Notes: generated from the letters alone by a model not told the origin. A stretch of 64,000 bases of DNA from Alphaproteobacteria bacterium (GCA_027459605.1 DAIDHR010000005.1:1-64000); one strand, 5' to 3'. Shown: positions 48,143 through 59,049, counted from the first letter of the stretch. Made by a program: numbers and translations.

Positions 48143-49101
48143 CTCTCCGTTCTGTTATTCTGGGAACTGGAAGCTATCTCCCCGAAAAAAAAATTACCAA
48201 TCACGATTTATCTGAACTGTTAGACACAACGCATGAATGGATTGTTGAAAGGACCGGTATTTGTGCGCGGTATATAGCGGCTCCAGGTGAATATACGTCT
48301 GATATGGCTGTAGAAGCCTCAAGAAGAGCATTAGATGCTGCAGGCCTTTCTGCTCAAGATATTGATATGATTATTCTTGCAACGTCAACGCCCGATCATA
48401 CTTTCCCCGCTACAGCAACCCGAATTCAGTCAAAGTTAGGAATTTCCAAAGGGTTTGCTTTTGATCAATCAGCTGTCTGCAGTGGGTTTGTTTTTGCCCT
48501 TGCCACGGCTGATACTTTCCTTAAACAAAAGATGGCCACAACAGCCCTTGTCATCGGATCTGAAACAATGAGTCGCATTCTTGATTGGAATGACCGCCGC
48601 ACCGCTGTATTATTTGGAGATGGAGCAGGAGCCGTCGTCCTTCAAGCGCAAGCCCATACGGATCGAGGAATTATCGGAAGTTTACTTCGGACAGATGGCA
48701 GTGGGTATGATGAACTCTACGTAACTGGAGGACCGAGTACAACTCAAACCACTGGAACAATTCATATGAATGGGCGAGAGGTGTTTCGTCACGCTGTCAA
48801 CCGCCTGGGCGAAGCCGTTGAAGAAATTTTAAAGATTCATGGAATTTCTCAAGAGGAGATTGATTGGCTTGTTCCTCACCAAGCAAACAAACGTATCATT
48901 GATGCAACCGCAAAAAGACTGGGGCTACCAGATAAAAAGGTGATCCACACAGGAGCTGATCAAGCAAATACTTCCTCAGCCTCTATTCCTCTCGCCTTGG
49001 ATCAAGCTGTCAGGGATGGGCGAATTAAAAAAGGTGATTTGGTCCTATGTGAGGCCTTTGCAGGAGGGTTTGCCTGGGGTTCAAATTTAATCCGGATGTA
49101 G
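48139..49101 (+). CDS. fabH: beta-ketoacyl-ACP synthase III
   Basis: LGTGSYLPEKKITNHDL; FDQSAVCSGFVFALATAD; VPHQANKRIIDA; GADQANTSSASIPLAL. Confidence 0.97.
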   Translation: MTLRSVILGTGSYLPEKKITNHDLSELLDTTHEWIVERTGICARYIAAPGEYTSDMAVEASRRALDAAGLSAQDIDMIILATSTPDHTFPATATRIQSKLGISKGFAFDQSAVCSGFVFALATADTFLKQKMATTALVIGSETMSRILDWNDRRTAVLFGDGAGAVVLQAQAHTDRGIIGSLLRTDGSGYDELYVTGGPSTTQTTGTIHMNGREVFRHAVNRLGEAVEEILKIHGISQEEIDWLVPHQANKRIIDATAKRLGLPDKKVIHTGADQANTSSASIPLALDQAVRDGRIKKGDLVLCEAFAGGFAWGSNLIRM

Positions 49102-49110
49102 GAGAAGCGA

Positions 49111-50148
49111 ATGAAATATAGAGTTGCCGTTGTGGGAGCTACAGGGAATGTGGGACGAGAGATTTTAAATACCCTTGCAGAACGTAACTTTCCGATCAGT
49201 GAAATTCAAGCAGTTGCATCTTCTCTGTCAGGAGGCCAACGGGTTTCCTTTGGGGAAGATATCGTTTTGGATGTAATTCCCATTACGGAATTTGATTTCA
49301 CTGGGTTTGATTTCGTTCTCTTTTCAGCGGGAAATTTGGTATCCGCCGAATTTGCCCCCATCGCTGCAGAAATGGGATGCATTGTCATCGACAATTCTTC
49401 TCATTTTCGTCAGGAGCTGGAAATTCCATTAATTGTTCCAGAAGTCAATCCAGAAGCTCTTGCCTCTTATCGTAACTGTAATATTATTGCAAATCCCAAT
49501 TGTGTAGCCCTCCCCCTGACTATGGCCTTAAAGCCCTTACATGATGCTGCTGGACTAAGACGGGTTGTTGTTTCAACTTACCAGTCTGTCTCCGGAGCTG
49601 GCAAAGCTGCTATGGATGAGCTTTTCAACCAAACTCGAGCCATTTATATGAATCAACCCGCTATCAAGGAAGAACTCCCTAAGCAGATCGCCTTCAACGT
49701 CATTCCTCAAGTTGATATTTTCCTCCCCGATGGAACAACCTTTGAGGAAACAAAAGTTGTCCTCGAAACGCAAAAGATTTTAGGGGTTGAGGTTGCAATG
49801 GCCATTACGTGTGTTCGTGTTCCTGTTTTCATTGGCCATTCTATGGCCGTAGCTGTTGAGCTTGAGAATCCCCTATCGGTTGGGGAAGCCCGCGCCTTGT
49901 GGAGAGAATTTCCTGGATTGTCTATCATTGATTATCGTCAAGAAGATGGTTATGTCACCCCTATTGAGGTCGTTGGAGAGGATCCTGTATTTTTAAGTCG
50001 TATCAGAAGTGATAAATCCGTAGAAAATGGGCTTCTCTTCTGGATTTGTAGTGATAATTTGCGTAAAGGAGCAGCCTTGAACGCTGTTCAAATTGCTGAA
50101 AAACTAATCAGTGATTATCTTGAACCTAACCCAAATCATATGACGTAA
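49111..50148 (+). CDS. asd: aspartate-semialdehyde dehydrogenase
   Basis: VAVVGATGNVGREILNTLAERNFP; NPNCVALPLTMALKPLHDAAGLRRVVVSTYQSVSGAGK. Confidence 0.97.
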   Translation: MKYRVAVVGATGNVGREILNTLAERNFPISEIQAVASSLSGGQRVSFGEDIVLDVIPITEFDFTGFDFVLFSAGNLVSAEFAPIAAEMGCIVIDNSSHFRQELEIPLIVPEVNPEALASYRNCNIIANPNCVALPLTMALKPLHDAAGLRRVVVSTYQSVSGAGKAAMDELFNQTRAIYMNQPAIKEELPKQIAFNVIPQVDIFLPDGTTFEETKVVLETQKILGVEVAMAITCVRVPVFIGHSMAVAVELENPLSVGEARALWREFPGLSIIDYRQEDGYVTPIEVVGEDPVFLSRIRSDKSVENGLLFWICSDNLRKGAALNAVQIAEKLISDYLEPNPNHMT

Positions 50149-50176
50149 GAGGATGTAAGGGGTATTGAAGCCCCTT

Positions 50177-50416
50177 TTAGAATCTTTGATAAGGATCGGT
50201 AAAGTCACAGTAACCATTTATGCAGATTCTTTCTCTTCCTTGAATAGCCATACACTCAGAATCACTCGTACAGTTTCGTTTACAGACGCCATCTATACAT
50301 GTATGAGATGAATCACATTCAGTACCAGTAGGGCACAGAGTCTTAGCCGCCATAGCTGGATTTATTAAATATAAAGTACACAAAATAAATCTTAATAATT
50401 TCTTTTTCATTTTCAT
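50177..50416 (-). CDS. small exported Cys-rich protein
   Basis: Signal peptide then LCPTGTECDSSHTCIDGVCKRNCTSDSECMAIQGRERICINGYC, 8 Cys. Confidence 0.65.
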   Translation of the reverse strand: MKMKKKLLRFILCTLYLINPAMAAKTLCPTGTECDSSHTCIDGVCKRNCTSDSECMAIQGRERICINGYCDFTDPYQRF

Positions 50417-50727
50417 CTCCCTTTTCGTTGCGAATCCTATTTTTGATATAAAAAAGTTAAAAAATTCTTACATAACACTATAGAAATGAATTATGAAATT
50501 ATTCTCTATTTATATTGAATTACACTTCTTTGAGACTCGCTCACAAAATGGGAAGGTAAATCTTAGATAAGAATTGGATAAGATAACTACTCGAGTGTTG
50601 TAAAGGTCAGGTAAATCATTGACAAAAGATATAAATAAAAAACGCTCTTCTTTCTTTAAAAAAGAAAGGATAGGCTTCTTGTAGCTTACATTTACTTTAT
50701 ACCACAAATTTTATCTAAAGTCCATTT

Positions 50728-51648
50728 TTAGAATTGCCCATCCCACATTTCTTCAAGCACATCCCAAACTTGTGGAATTGTTAGGGCTGTCATATAACAC
50801 CTTGTATCCTCTTTCACTTGAGGGATATGCTTCACAAAAGGCTCTCCCCTCAGAGTCCGATGAGGAGAGGGATCATCACTCGACCAAGGACCATAAATCT
50901 TTTCATTTGAAGGGCCAAAAAGCGCAAGAGCAGGGGTACCTACAGCAGCACTTAAATGCATCAACCCTGAATCATTCCCTAAGAAAAGACGAGAAGCCGC
51001 AATAATTGCTGCACTATCCAAAAGATCCCCCCCGATTGTATTCAGGCACTGATCTTGAGGAAGAGCTTCAAGAAGGGGAATCATCTTTTCCTTTTCATGG
51101 GGGGCTGCAAATACAGCAACTTGAGCATCTGGATAAGTCCTGCAAAACGTTGTTAAAAGAGAAATATAATTTTCAAGGGGCCATTCCTTTCCTCTCCAAT
51201 TGGCTATGGGGGCCACTGCAAGAGTTGGACGGCCGAGTTTTTTCTTGGCCCATGTTAATCTTTTAGGGGAAATCCATATTTTGGGAGAGAGAACTTCCTC
51301 AAAACCCAGAGCACGACTGTTATGGATAACTTTTGGTACAGTTCCATCAGCCTGGCGCCACAGCTTCTTTTCCTGAGACTTCAAGAGAAAAGGTAGGAGA
51401 GATCCTTTAAAATCAATAAGGCGTCCCCACTTTTGTTGACGCAATTCTTTCCAAAGATCAATCCAATCGGCCTTCCAGGGTTTCTTTTGAACAACAATTA
51501 GTTTTGCAACATTTGGTTTATCTTGGAAAAGGGGGGCTGTCACCTTATTAACAACAAGAATACAGGGTTCATCCTTGTAATACTCAATAATGCCTGTTGT
51601 TAATATGGTATCGCCTAAAAAATTAGGAAGAATAAAGAGATTCGTCAT
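50728..51648 (-). CDS. glycosyltransferase family 9 (heptosyltransferase-like)
   Basis: FILPNFLGDTILTTGIIEYY; LFLGNDSGLMHLSAAVGTPALALFGPSNEKIYGPW. Confidence 0.88.
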   Translation of the reverse strand: MTNLFILPNFLGDTILTTGIIEYYKDEPCILVVNKVTAPLFQDKPNVAKLIVVQKKPWKADWIDLWKELRQQKWGRLIDFKGSLLPFLLKSQEKKLWRQADGTVPKVIHNSRALGFEEVLSPKIWISPKRLTWAKKKLGRPTLAVAPIANWRGKEWPLENYISLLTTFCRTYPDAQVAVFAAPHEKEKMIPLLEALPQDQCLNTIGGDLLDSAAIIAASRLFLGNDSGLMHLSAAVGTPALALFGPSNEKIYGPWSSDDPSPHRTLRGEPFVKHIPQVKEDTRCYMTALTIPQVWDVLEEMWDGQF

Positions 51649-51658
51649 AACTTTAACC

Positions 51659-52474
51659 TTATTTATGAAGCTTTCGCCAAAGATAAGCTTTGATATTCAT
51701 TGCTTCAACAAAATCTTCTTTTCCCCAGCAATAACGCTCTATATCATCAGGAGAGTGTTTGACAAGACTTTTCTTAAGCTCGGAATAAGCTGCTGCATCT
51801 TCAGGATGGGTGCGCATGTAATCTCGAAAGTGGAGATGGCGCTCAATATCTGGGTGTCCTTCTTCAAAAATGTGGACATTAAAAATACGTTTTCCATTTT
51901 CCCTTTTTATAAAAAAACGCCGCCCTGGCATGCCATATTCCCCTTTGGCCTCGTAGCCTAAGGCTTCGAGATAAGGGGTTAAACGGTCAACATCTTCAAT
52001 ATCTTTTACAACAGGAAGTATATCAATAATAGGTTTCGCAACGATACCGGGAATAGCCGTGCTGCCAATATGATGAATGGCTGTAAGCGTGTCACTTAAG
52101 GCTTGTGTAATTCGATCTGCTTCTTCTTTAAATTTACTCTCCCACACAGGAGTATAAAGAACAAGGTCAATTTGTTCTCGATCTGGCTCTCGAATAAAAG
52201 AGGAAAAATCTTCATGGAAGCGGGAGGGCTCAAAAGCAATTACCTCATACGAAGCAAGATGATGAATGATGAAGGGATCCTTTCTTAAAATTTCATCAAA
52301 TTCAGCCCGCCAAGTTAGCGGAGAGAGGATAACACCCCCCTTATCGGGCATCATTTGCCCTGAAACTATAAAAGTACCTTTTGCATAAGCCTCTTCTAAA
52401 AAAGCAATATGAGCATCAATATACGGTTCTATCTCCTCAAGAGGAACCTTATAGCGGAGTAAGGCAAGATACAT
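51659..52474 (-). CDS. YCII-like domain fused to GrpB (UPF0157) nucleotidyltransferase-like domain
   Basis: N-term YLALLRYKVPLEEIEPYIDAHIAFLEEAYAKGTFIVSGQM; C-term AIHHIGSTAIPGIVAKPIIDILPVVKDIEDVDRLTPYLEALGYEAKGEYG. Confidence 0.85.
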   Translation of the reverse strand: MYLALLRYKVPLEEIEPYIDAHIAFLEEAYAKGTFIVSGQMMPDKGGVILSPLTWRAEFDEILRKDPFIIHHLASYEVIAFEPSRFHEDFSSFIREPDREQIDLVLYTPVWESKFKEEADRITQALSDTLTAIHHIGSTAIPGIVAKPIIDILPVVKDIEDVDRLTPYLEALGYEAKGEYGMPGRRFFIKRENGKRIFNVHIFEEGHPDIERHLHFRDYMRTHPEDAAAYSELKKSLVKHSPDDIERYCWGKEDFVEAMNIKAYLWRKLHK

Positions 52475-52477
52475 GAC

Positions 52478-52795
52478 CTAAATGGATTTTATCCAGTCTA
52501 AAAGGGCAGTTTTTGATTGGACCCCAATTTTCGTCCCCATCATCTTTCCCTCCTTAAATACCATAAGGGTTGGAATAGATCTAATACCTAAAACGGCCGG
52601 AGTCTCAGGATTTTCGTCAATGTTCATTTTTGCAATGATGGCCTCTTCCCCAATTTCCTGAACAAGTTCTTCTAAAGCAGGAGCAATCATACGACAGGGC
52701 CCGCACCACTCAGCCCAAAAGTCGACGAGAACAGGCTTTTTCGCCTCCATAACGTCTTTTTTGAAAGAGGCATCGGTTACTTTTAAAATTCCCAT
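52478..52795 (-). CDS. trxA: thioredoxin
   Basis: KPVLVDFWAEWCGPCRMIAPALEEL. Confidence 0.97.
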   Translation of the reverse strand: MGILKVTDASFKKDVMEAKKPVLVDFWAEWCGPCRMIAPALEELVQEIGEEAIIAKMNIDENPETPAVLGIRSIPTLMVFKEGKMMGTKIGVQSKTALLDWIKSI

Positions 52796-52812
52796 GAGTT
52801 GATTCCTTTTAG

Positions 52813-55800
52813 TTAAGCTCTATTTTCTTCAGTGTAAGGCCATAGTTCGTTTCCGTCAATTGAAGGGTTGAACTTTTTCAAAAGTGACTCGGGTAAGAGA
52901 TCGAGTCGAGGCAGCTCCGTCCATAAAAGACCACAGAGTATATTTTTTTGAGGATAGATATGGGCAAGAGCTGTTTTGTATATTGCCATTTGCTTAATGT
53001 AAAGAGAGGGGATCTCCTCAACTTTCTGAGGAACATCCCCATGGGTTTTAAAATCTACAATAAAAATATGATCATCACCCATGACCAATCGATCTATTTT
53101 TCCTGAAAGAAGAGATTCTCCTAAAAGACCCATCACCGGGACTTCCCCCTGAGATTCCGACCCAAAAAGATCTGAGAAAGTACCAAGCACATTTAAAGTT
53201 TTTTGAACCATATCAAGGGCCATGTCATGGGGTACATTTTCTTTTTCAAGAAACCGAAGGGCTGATTTTCTTCTTAAATTTTCCTCAACAGAAGGCAAAA
53301 TTTCTAAAAGCTTGTGAATAAGAATTCCTCTTTTCGTCCCAAACTCTCCAAAATGGGAAGGAATCAGGTGAGACTCTTCTTCTCCCTCCGAGGGGTGTAT
53401 AACCTTTGGAGAGGTCTCCAGGGGAGGGGGTGTTATTAGCCACTGAGGAAGCAGAAAAGAAGGGGGGGTTTCCGTATTTACAGAAACGCCTTCCATACCC
53501 CTTGCTGAAGAAAGACGCCATCCCTTTCCTTTCACTTCACTATGAGGCAAAAAATCAAACTCTACCTCTTCTTCAATTTTTTGAAGACCTTGTGTTACAA
53601 GGTCATACCAGGATCCTTCATTATTTTCACCAAAACCACAGATGTAAAGAGCATCTTCTGCTCGGGTCAGAGCAACATATAAAAGACGCTGGTATTCCTC
53701 TTGTTGCTCTCTACGAATCTTTTGCTTGATTTCTTTTGTGAGAGAAACATCTTTGAGAGACGGAGGCAGCCATAAAAAAGCCTCACCATAAAAATCAAAA
53801 GGTGGAAAATCAAAGGGAAGCCTGGTTGTGTCAGGAAGAAAAACAACGGGTGCCTGTAAACCCTTCGACCCATGGACAGTCATGACCCGAACTTGATTGC
53901 TTTGATCTAGATCTCGCTTAAGCTCAATCTCTTCCTTTGACACCCAATGAAGAAACCCTTGAAGCGTGGGAGTTCTCTCTTCTTGATAAAGAAGGCAGAG
54001 ATTTAAAAATTCATCAAGAGAATCGTCAACTTCTGGCCCAAGACGAGCATGCCATTTTTTTCTCCCTTCAAGGGGGCCTAAAATGGCGCTGAAGAGAGAA
54101 AAGGGAGTGTAAAAATCGACTCGGAAAAGAAGATCATTTAAAAGTGTACTCACGTCTTTAAACCTTTGATCTCTTTGGAGACGCTGCCAGAGAGAAAGAT
54201 CTCCACGATCATAAGCAAGATCAAAAAGATCTTCTTCAGAAAGTCCAAAAAGAGGCCCTTTTAAAACTGTCGCTAAGGTAAGGTCATCTTCTGGAAGAAT
54301 AAGAAATTCGCCAATTTTAAGAAGGTCCTGAACTCCAATTCCTTCCAGAAGCCAAAGTCGATCGATTCCTGCCACGGGAATATTATGGTCTTTAAGGGAG
54401 CGGATGAACGTATCTACAAATGACGTCCTTCGCCTCACTAGAATAAGAATATCTCCTGGCGATATAGGGCGAGCAAGGGGGCTTTTTCCACTGAGCCAGG
54501 ACTCGATGGTTTTTGTCATGAGAGAGGCCAAGCGCTTTTGGGGAGAGTTTGAGGCTTTGTAATCAAGGGAAAGCTGCCAAGCTTCAAGAGCATCCTCTTC
54601 TTCATCCTGGATAAGAGGCCAAACTTCAACATGACCTACAGCATTTTTTCGGAAGGGAAGATGCTGAAGAGGGGATGGAGAAAGTGAGCAAGACGAAAAC
54701 ACAGCATCAACAGCCTGAAGAATTTCAGGGGCAGAGCGAAAGGAGACGGAAAGATCGATATCTTGCCATATTTCTCCAGAGTTTTGGGCAAAGGTTTTCA
54801 AATCCTGCTGCATTTTGGCAAAAACAGCGGGATCTGCCCCCTGAAAGCTATAGATAGACTGTTTGCCATCCCCCACTATAAACAGGGTTCGAGAACGTGA
54901 ATTTTCACCAGCGTTTGCATAAAATTCTTCCGCAATGGCTCGAATAACTTGCCATTGGGCAGGACTTGTATCTTGCGCTTCATCAACCAGGATGTGATCC
55001 AGTCCCCCGTCAAGCTTGTACAAAACCCAATGACATCCAGGGTTTTTCAAAAGCTCTGCTGTTTTAAGGATAAGATCATCATAATCTAAAAGAGACTGGC
55101 TCTTTTTCAGGTTTTCATAGGCCTTTAAAAACGCAAGACTATATTCTAAAAGAGCCTTAGAAACTGTGGCTATTTCAAGGGCTTTATTCTTTTCCATCCA
55201 CACTTCAAGGCGACAAGCCTCTTCTTCCAGAAGATGGTAAAGGGAGGTGACTTTTAAAGCAATTTTTTGAGTTAAAAGACGTGATCTTTTTTCACCCGTT
55301 TGAGTAAGAAATAGATCTAGGTAAATGTCACTTTTTAAGATTTTTTCATTTTTTGACAAACTTAAATAATGAGAAAGTATTCTCCCTCTCTCCTGGTCCG
55401 TCGGACTTCCTTCTTTAAAGAAATCAAGATTTTCTTTGAGTTTAGACTCAGGGATCCCCTCTACAAGGGCTTTTCGGAGCTCCTCTTGAGTTAAATTTTT
55501 TGTATGAAGTACCTGATCAATTTTATCATGGGAAGCTAATCGAAGCTCTTCCTTCATTTGTAAGATGCTGATATTAAACTCTTCGAGAGTCAATTCACTA
55601 AACCAAATGACAATCTCCTTTAGAGAATCTGAAAGGGATGAATCTTCCATGACAAGGTGAGTTGCCTTTTTTAAAATTTGCTGACGCTCTGAATCGCCGA
55701 CAACTTCAAAAAAAGGTGAAAGCCCGGCTTCTAAAGGGAATCGTTTCAGTAAGGATTGACAGAAACTGTGTATGGTTTGGATTTTTAACCCTCCAGGTGT

Positions 55801-56136
55801 ATCGAGGGTTAAGTTAAACAGCTTGCGCGCACGTTGTCTCTTTTCAGCAGAAGGGTGCATTCCCTGAAGATTTTCAAGGGATTTTTCAAGCTCATGATCA
55901 GGTAAAATGGCCCACTCCCCTAACCTCTCCCGAACCCTATTCGCCATTTCAGCCGCCGCTGCCTTTGTAAAGGTCAGGCATAAAATACGTTCCATGGGGC
56001 AGCCCTCGAGAAGAAGATTCAGGACCCGATCGGTTAAGACTTTTGTTTTTCCTGATCCTGCTGAAGCTGCAACCCAAGCAGAATGATGGGGATAGGCGGC
56101 TAATCGTTGGGATTTTTCAGCAACTTGAAGGGACAT
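52813..56136 (-). CDS. addA: double-strand break repair helicase AddA
   Basis: AWVAASAGSGKTKVLTDRVLNLLLEG; DYDDLILKTAELL; HILVDEAQDTSPAQWQVIRA; C-terminal nuclease IFIVDFKTHGDVP. Confidence 0.96.
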   Translation of the reverse strand: MSLQVAEKSQRLAAYPHHSAWVAASAGSGKTKVLTDRVLNLLLEGCPMERILCLTFTKAAAAEMANRVRERLGEWAILPDHELEKSLENLQGMHPSAEKRQRARKLFNLTLDTPGGLKIQTIHSFCQSLLKRFPLEAGLSPFFEVVGDSERQQILKKATHLVMEDSSLSDSLKEIVIWFSELTLEEFNISILQMKEELRLASHDKIDQVLHTKNLTQEELRKALVEGIPESKLKENLDFFKEGSPTDQERGRILSHYLSLSKNEKILKSDIYLDLFLTQTGEKRSRLLTQKIALKVTSLYHLLEEEACRLEVWMEKNKALEIATVSKALLEYSLAFLKAYENLKKSQSLLDYDDLILKTAELLKNPGCHWVLYKLDGGLDHILVDEAQDTSPAQWQVIRAIAEEFYANAGENSRSRTLFIVGDGKQSIYSFQGADPAVFAKMQQDLKTFAQNSGEIWQDIDLSVSFRSAPEILQAVDAVFSSCSLSPSPLQHLPFRKNAVGHVEVWPLIQDEEEDALEAWQLSLDYKASNSPQKRLASLMTKTIESWLSGKSPLARPISPGDILILVRRRTSFVDTFIRSLKDHNIPVAGIDRLWLLEGIGVQDLLKIGEFLILPEDDLTLATVLKGPLFGLSEEDLFDLAYDRGDLSLWQRLQRDQRFKDVSTLLNDLLFRVDFYTPFSLFSAILGPLEGRKKWHARLGPEVDDSLDEFLNLCLLYQEERTPTLQGFLHWVSKEEIELKRDLDQSNQVRVMTVHGSKGLQAPVVFLPDTTRLPFDFPPFDFYGEAFLWLPPSLKDVSLTKEIKQKIRREQQEEYQRLLYVALTRAEDALYICGFGENNEGSWYDLVTQGLQKIEEEVEFDFLPHSEVKGKGWRLSSARGMEGVSVNTETPPSFLLPQWLITPPPLETSPKVIHPSEGEEESHLIPSHFGEFGTKRGILIHKLLEILPSVEENLRRKSALRFLEKENVPHDMALDMVQKTLNVLGTFSDLFGSESQGEVPVMGLLGESLLSGKIDRLVMGDDHIFIVDFKTHGDVPQKVEEIPSLYIKQMAIYKTALAHIYPQKNILCGLLWTELPRLDLLPESLLKKFNPSIDGNELWPYTEENRA

Positions 56137-58973
56137 TAAATCCTTCCCCAGTCTTCAAGACGAGCTAAATGAGCATAAGCATTATATTTAAGGCCTTTTC
56201 CAGGAATAGGGCGGGCAGGATAGGGGGTGTTTTCATCATCATATAAAACAACCCGTCTCTTGAGCCCCTCTAGCGACTTTAATGACAGGGTATGGGAATC
56301 TCCTGAAAGAAGTTTTTTAACCCCGCCTTTCTCATCCCCTTTAATCCACCAAAATTGAAGGCTTTCAATAGCAGTTGAGGAAATTCCTTCAAAACCTTGC
56401 ATTAAAGCAATGGCCCCCTCCAAGGGAAGTTGAGGAGAAAACCCAAGCTGGACATCATTTTCAGTGGGAGGGGTCCCAAGCTTATAATCAATGATACGAA
56501 GGCGCCCATCAGGTAAAAGATCAATTCGATCTGCTTTTGCTATACACTCAAAAGGTCCAAGGGGTGTAGAAAGAGTCATCTTTCCCCTAACTTCAGTATA
56601 GGTTTTTGTCCCTCTGAGGCGCGTTTCTTTTTCTTGGTTAATGAACCAATGAGCGAGTGTACAAAATCGAGGCCACCAAAAAAGTCTGACAGAAGGATCA
56701 CCCCAGTAAGGCTCAAATAATGTTCTCCCCACAAAAAGAAGTTTGTTTAGTGCATTTTTATCAAGAGGATCTGGGCAAACCTTAAAAAACTGATCCAAGG
56801 CACTATGAATGAGGATTCCTCGATCAGACGCTTCTGCTTGCGGATTGAGAGACTTTAAAGGAAAAAGAGCGAGGATATGACGCCCATAAAACGCATAGGG
56901 ATCTCTCATCCAAGTTTCGATTTGTGTAACCGAAAATCTCCTGGGGCGTGATTTTAAGGGAGGTTTGGGAAGGGGTGGATTGAGTGGCTTTTTTTCTTGT
57001 GGGAGATCAAGTTGACGTGTCCATTCAAGGATCCGAGGTTCTTGGGGAAAATCAATCCCCCAAGCTTTTAAATAAACTTCAAGACCTTCCAACCAGCGAC
57101 ATGGAATAGTCGGAGTCCCATCAACTTTCAAAGCCCGTGTCAAATAAACCTTTGGGCTTGCAAAGGCTTGTCCAAAATCATGGGCAGAAAGCCCAATCCT
57201 CCTTTCAGGGGAAGGGAAGCCCATATCTTCGCGCATGGGACGATTGAGCCATGGATCAAGGTGAACTGCAGGCGGCCAATTGCCTTCATTCAATCCCCCT
57301 AAAATCATAACATCTGCATGAAAAAGCCTAGCTTCAATGGGACCAAGAATTGCAAGACGAGGATGTTTTTGGGGACGATAGCGAAAGGTATGGCCCAAAA
57401 AAAGCTCCTGAAGGACTTCAGCATAACCAGAAAGAGTCATGGAAGAAAAATCAGAAGCTGCTTCTAAAACTTTTTCAATGAAGGACTGCACCGCGTCCCC
57501 TTGAGGACCTTTCCAAAGATGGCACAGTCCTGATTTATCCGTTGATATAATTTCAGCAAATTTTATATGGGAGAGGAGGATCTCTTTAAAGGAGGCCTTA
57601 TTTAATGTCGTAAAGGGGAGCATTAGCTTCTGTAACTCCTGGATCCAAGGAGGTGTTCTTAACACATTTTCTCTTAATCCCTTTTTTTCAAAGTGGCGTA
57701 TTTTGGGGCGCATTTCTCCCGCAGATAGTCCCATATGAAAAAGGGGATGCTTGAGTAAAGAGAGAAGAGCCACATGATCATGCGGAGAGACAGCATATTC
57801 TGCACATAACTTTAAAAACACACCTGGGGGAGTTCGGTCCAAAGCTATTCCCGAAGAAGAATCAATCTCAACCCCCCATCGTTTTAGCTCGCAGGTCACA
57901 CGTTCTACAAGTTTTAAATCAGATGTTATCAGAGCCGCTCTTTGATGAGGAATTTCGAGATGCTGGCGAAGGAGAATGGTAATAGCCAAGGCTTCTTCTT
58001 GAGGTGTCTTACAAGGTACCAAGAAGACTCCATCAAGAGCTTCCTTCGGAAAATGATCTTTAAGAGAAAACGTAGGTTTCAAGGCATTTGCAAAAAGACG
58101 AGAGCGAGCTAATGACCTTCCATCAAATTCCTTAAGGCCAGGCCAGAGGGGCACACTCTGAGGAAGGATATCTAGTCTTTCCAAAAATCGAGTTAGGGCA
58201 TACTGAGGATGGGAAGGAGACAGATTTTGAACCTCCGTCTCAGTCAAAGTTGTATCAAGGCCAGGCAAAATAACAACTCCTTGAGGAAGGTTTGCAATAG
58301 CTTGAAGGAGCCGCGCTGTAGCAGGCATTGTCCCTGTTGACCCAGCTGCTAAAATGGGGTGGTTGGGAGAATTTTTTTCCCACCGTGTCACAATTGATTC
58401 TACGAGTGCATGATGGCGAGTATAAGGTTCTAAAATTCCCTTTTCTTCTAAAATTTTAGGCCAATGAGTTATGACGATATCAAGAAAATCGAGGGTTAAC
58501 TGCCAATGATTGGCAAATTCTGAAGGGACAAGGTGAAGAAGCCCCTCCCACGGCACTTTTTCTATTGCTGCTTGATCCATAAGCTTAACGAGGCTTTTTG
58601 CAAGCTTTAAGGAAAGGGATAAAGAGGTTGGGAGCCCTGTCTTTACCGTATACTCTTCAATAAGTTGAGTCAAAAGGGCAAGCCGTCTAAAGGGAGTGAT
58701 AAGAGGAAGGATTTCAAAATCATCTCGAGAAGATGTGAGGATTTCCTCATCTTCATCCAAATCCCCTAAAGGCAAAAGTTTCGGAAGAAGCAAAAACCTC
58801 CCTTCTCCAAAACGAATCAAACTCCTCCCAATTTCGATACAAGCACGCCGTGTGGGAAGATAAATTTCCATTTGAGTCAGACGAAAGGGATCCTTTTTAC
58901 TCATGTCCAAAAGCCCCTTCGCGAGACTTTCTAAAAAAGAATATCCTGAGGGAATATTAAAAATCCCAGCCAT
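56136..58973 (-). CDS. addB: double-strand break repair protein AddB
   Basis: VILGGLNEGNWPPAVHLDPWLNRPMREDMGFPSPERRIGLSAHDF; nuclease LRIIDYKLGTPPT; adjacent to addA. Confidence 0.95.
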   Translation of the reverse strand: MAGIFNIPSGYSFLESLAKGLLDMSKKDPFRLTQMEIYLPTRRACIEIGRSLIRFGEGRFLLLPKLLPLGDLDEDEEILTSSRDDFEILPLITPFRRLALLTQLIEEYTVKTGLPTSLSLSLKLAKSLVKLMDQAAIEKVPWEGLLHLVPSEFANHWQLTLDFLDIVITHWPKILEEKGILEPYTRHHALVESIVTRWEKNSPNHPILAAGSTGTMPATARLLQAIANLPQGVVILPGLDTTLTETEVQNLSPSHPQYALTRFLERLDILPQSVPLWPGLKEFDGRSLARSRLFANALKPTFSLKDHFPKEALDGVFLVPCKTPQEEALAITILLRQHLEIPHQRAALITSDLKLVERVTCELKRWGVEIDSSSGIALDRTPPGVFLKLCAEYAVSPHDHVALLSLLKHPLFHMGLSAGEMRPKIRHFEKKGLRENVLRTPPWIQELQKLMLPFTTLNKASFKEILLSHIKFAEIISTDKSGLCHLWKGPQGDAVQSFIEKVLEAASDFSSMTLSGYAEVLQELFLGHTFRYRPQKHPRLAILGPIEARLFHADVMILGGLNEGNWPPAVHLDPWLNRPMREDMGFPSPERRIGLSAHDFGQAFASPKVYLTRALKVDGTPTIPCRWLEGLEVYLKAWGIDFPQEPRILEWTRQLDLPQEKKPLNPPLPKPPLKSRPRRFSVTQIETWMRDPYAFYGRHILALFPLKSLNPQAEASDRGILIHSALDQFFKVCPDPLDKNALNKLLFVGRTLFEPYWGDPSVRLFWWPRFCTLAHWFINQEKETRLRGTKTYTEVRGKMTLSTPLGPFECIAKADRIDLLPDGRLRIIDYKLGTPPTENDVQLGFSPQLPLEGAIALMQGFEGISSTAIESLQFWWIKGDEKGGVKKLLSGDSHTLSLKSLEGLKRRVVLYDDENTPYPARPIPGKGLKYNAYAHLARLEDWGRI

Positions 58974-59049
58974 GGGTCCACCTGATTAGTATCACAAAAT
59001 TATATCGAGAATTAACCGTTTAAGCAGCAGAGATCTTTAGGCTTATGAT

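Noticed and set aside
50510-50707. 65-aa minus ORF
   Set aside because: AT-rich intergenic, no motif; not supported as coding.
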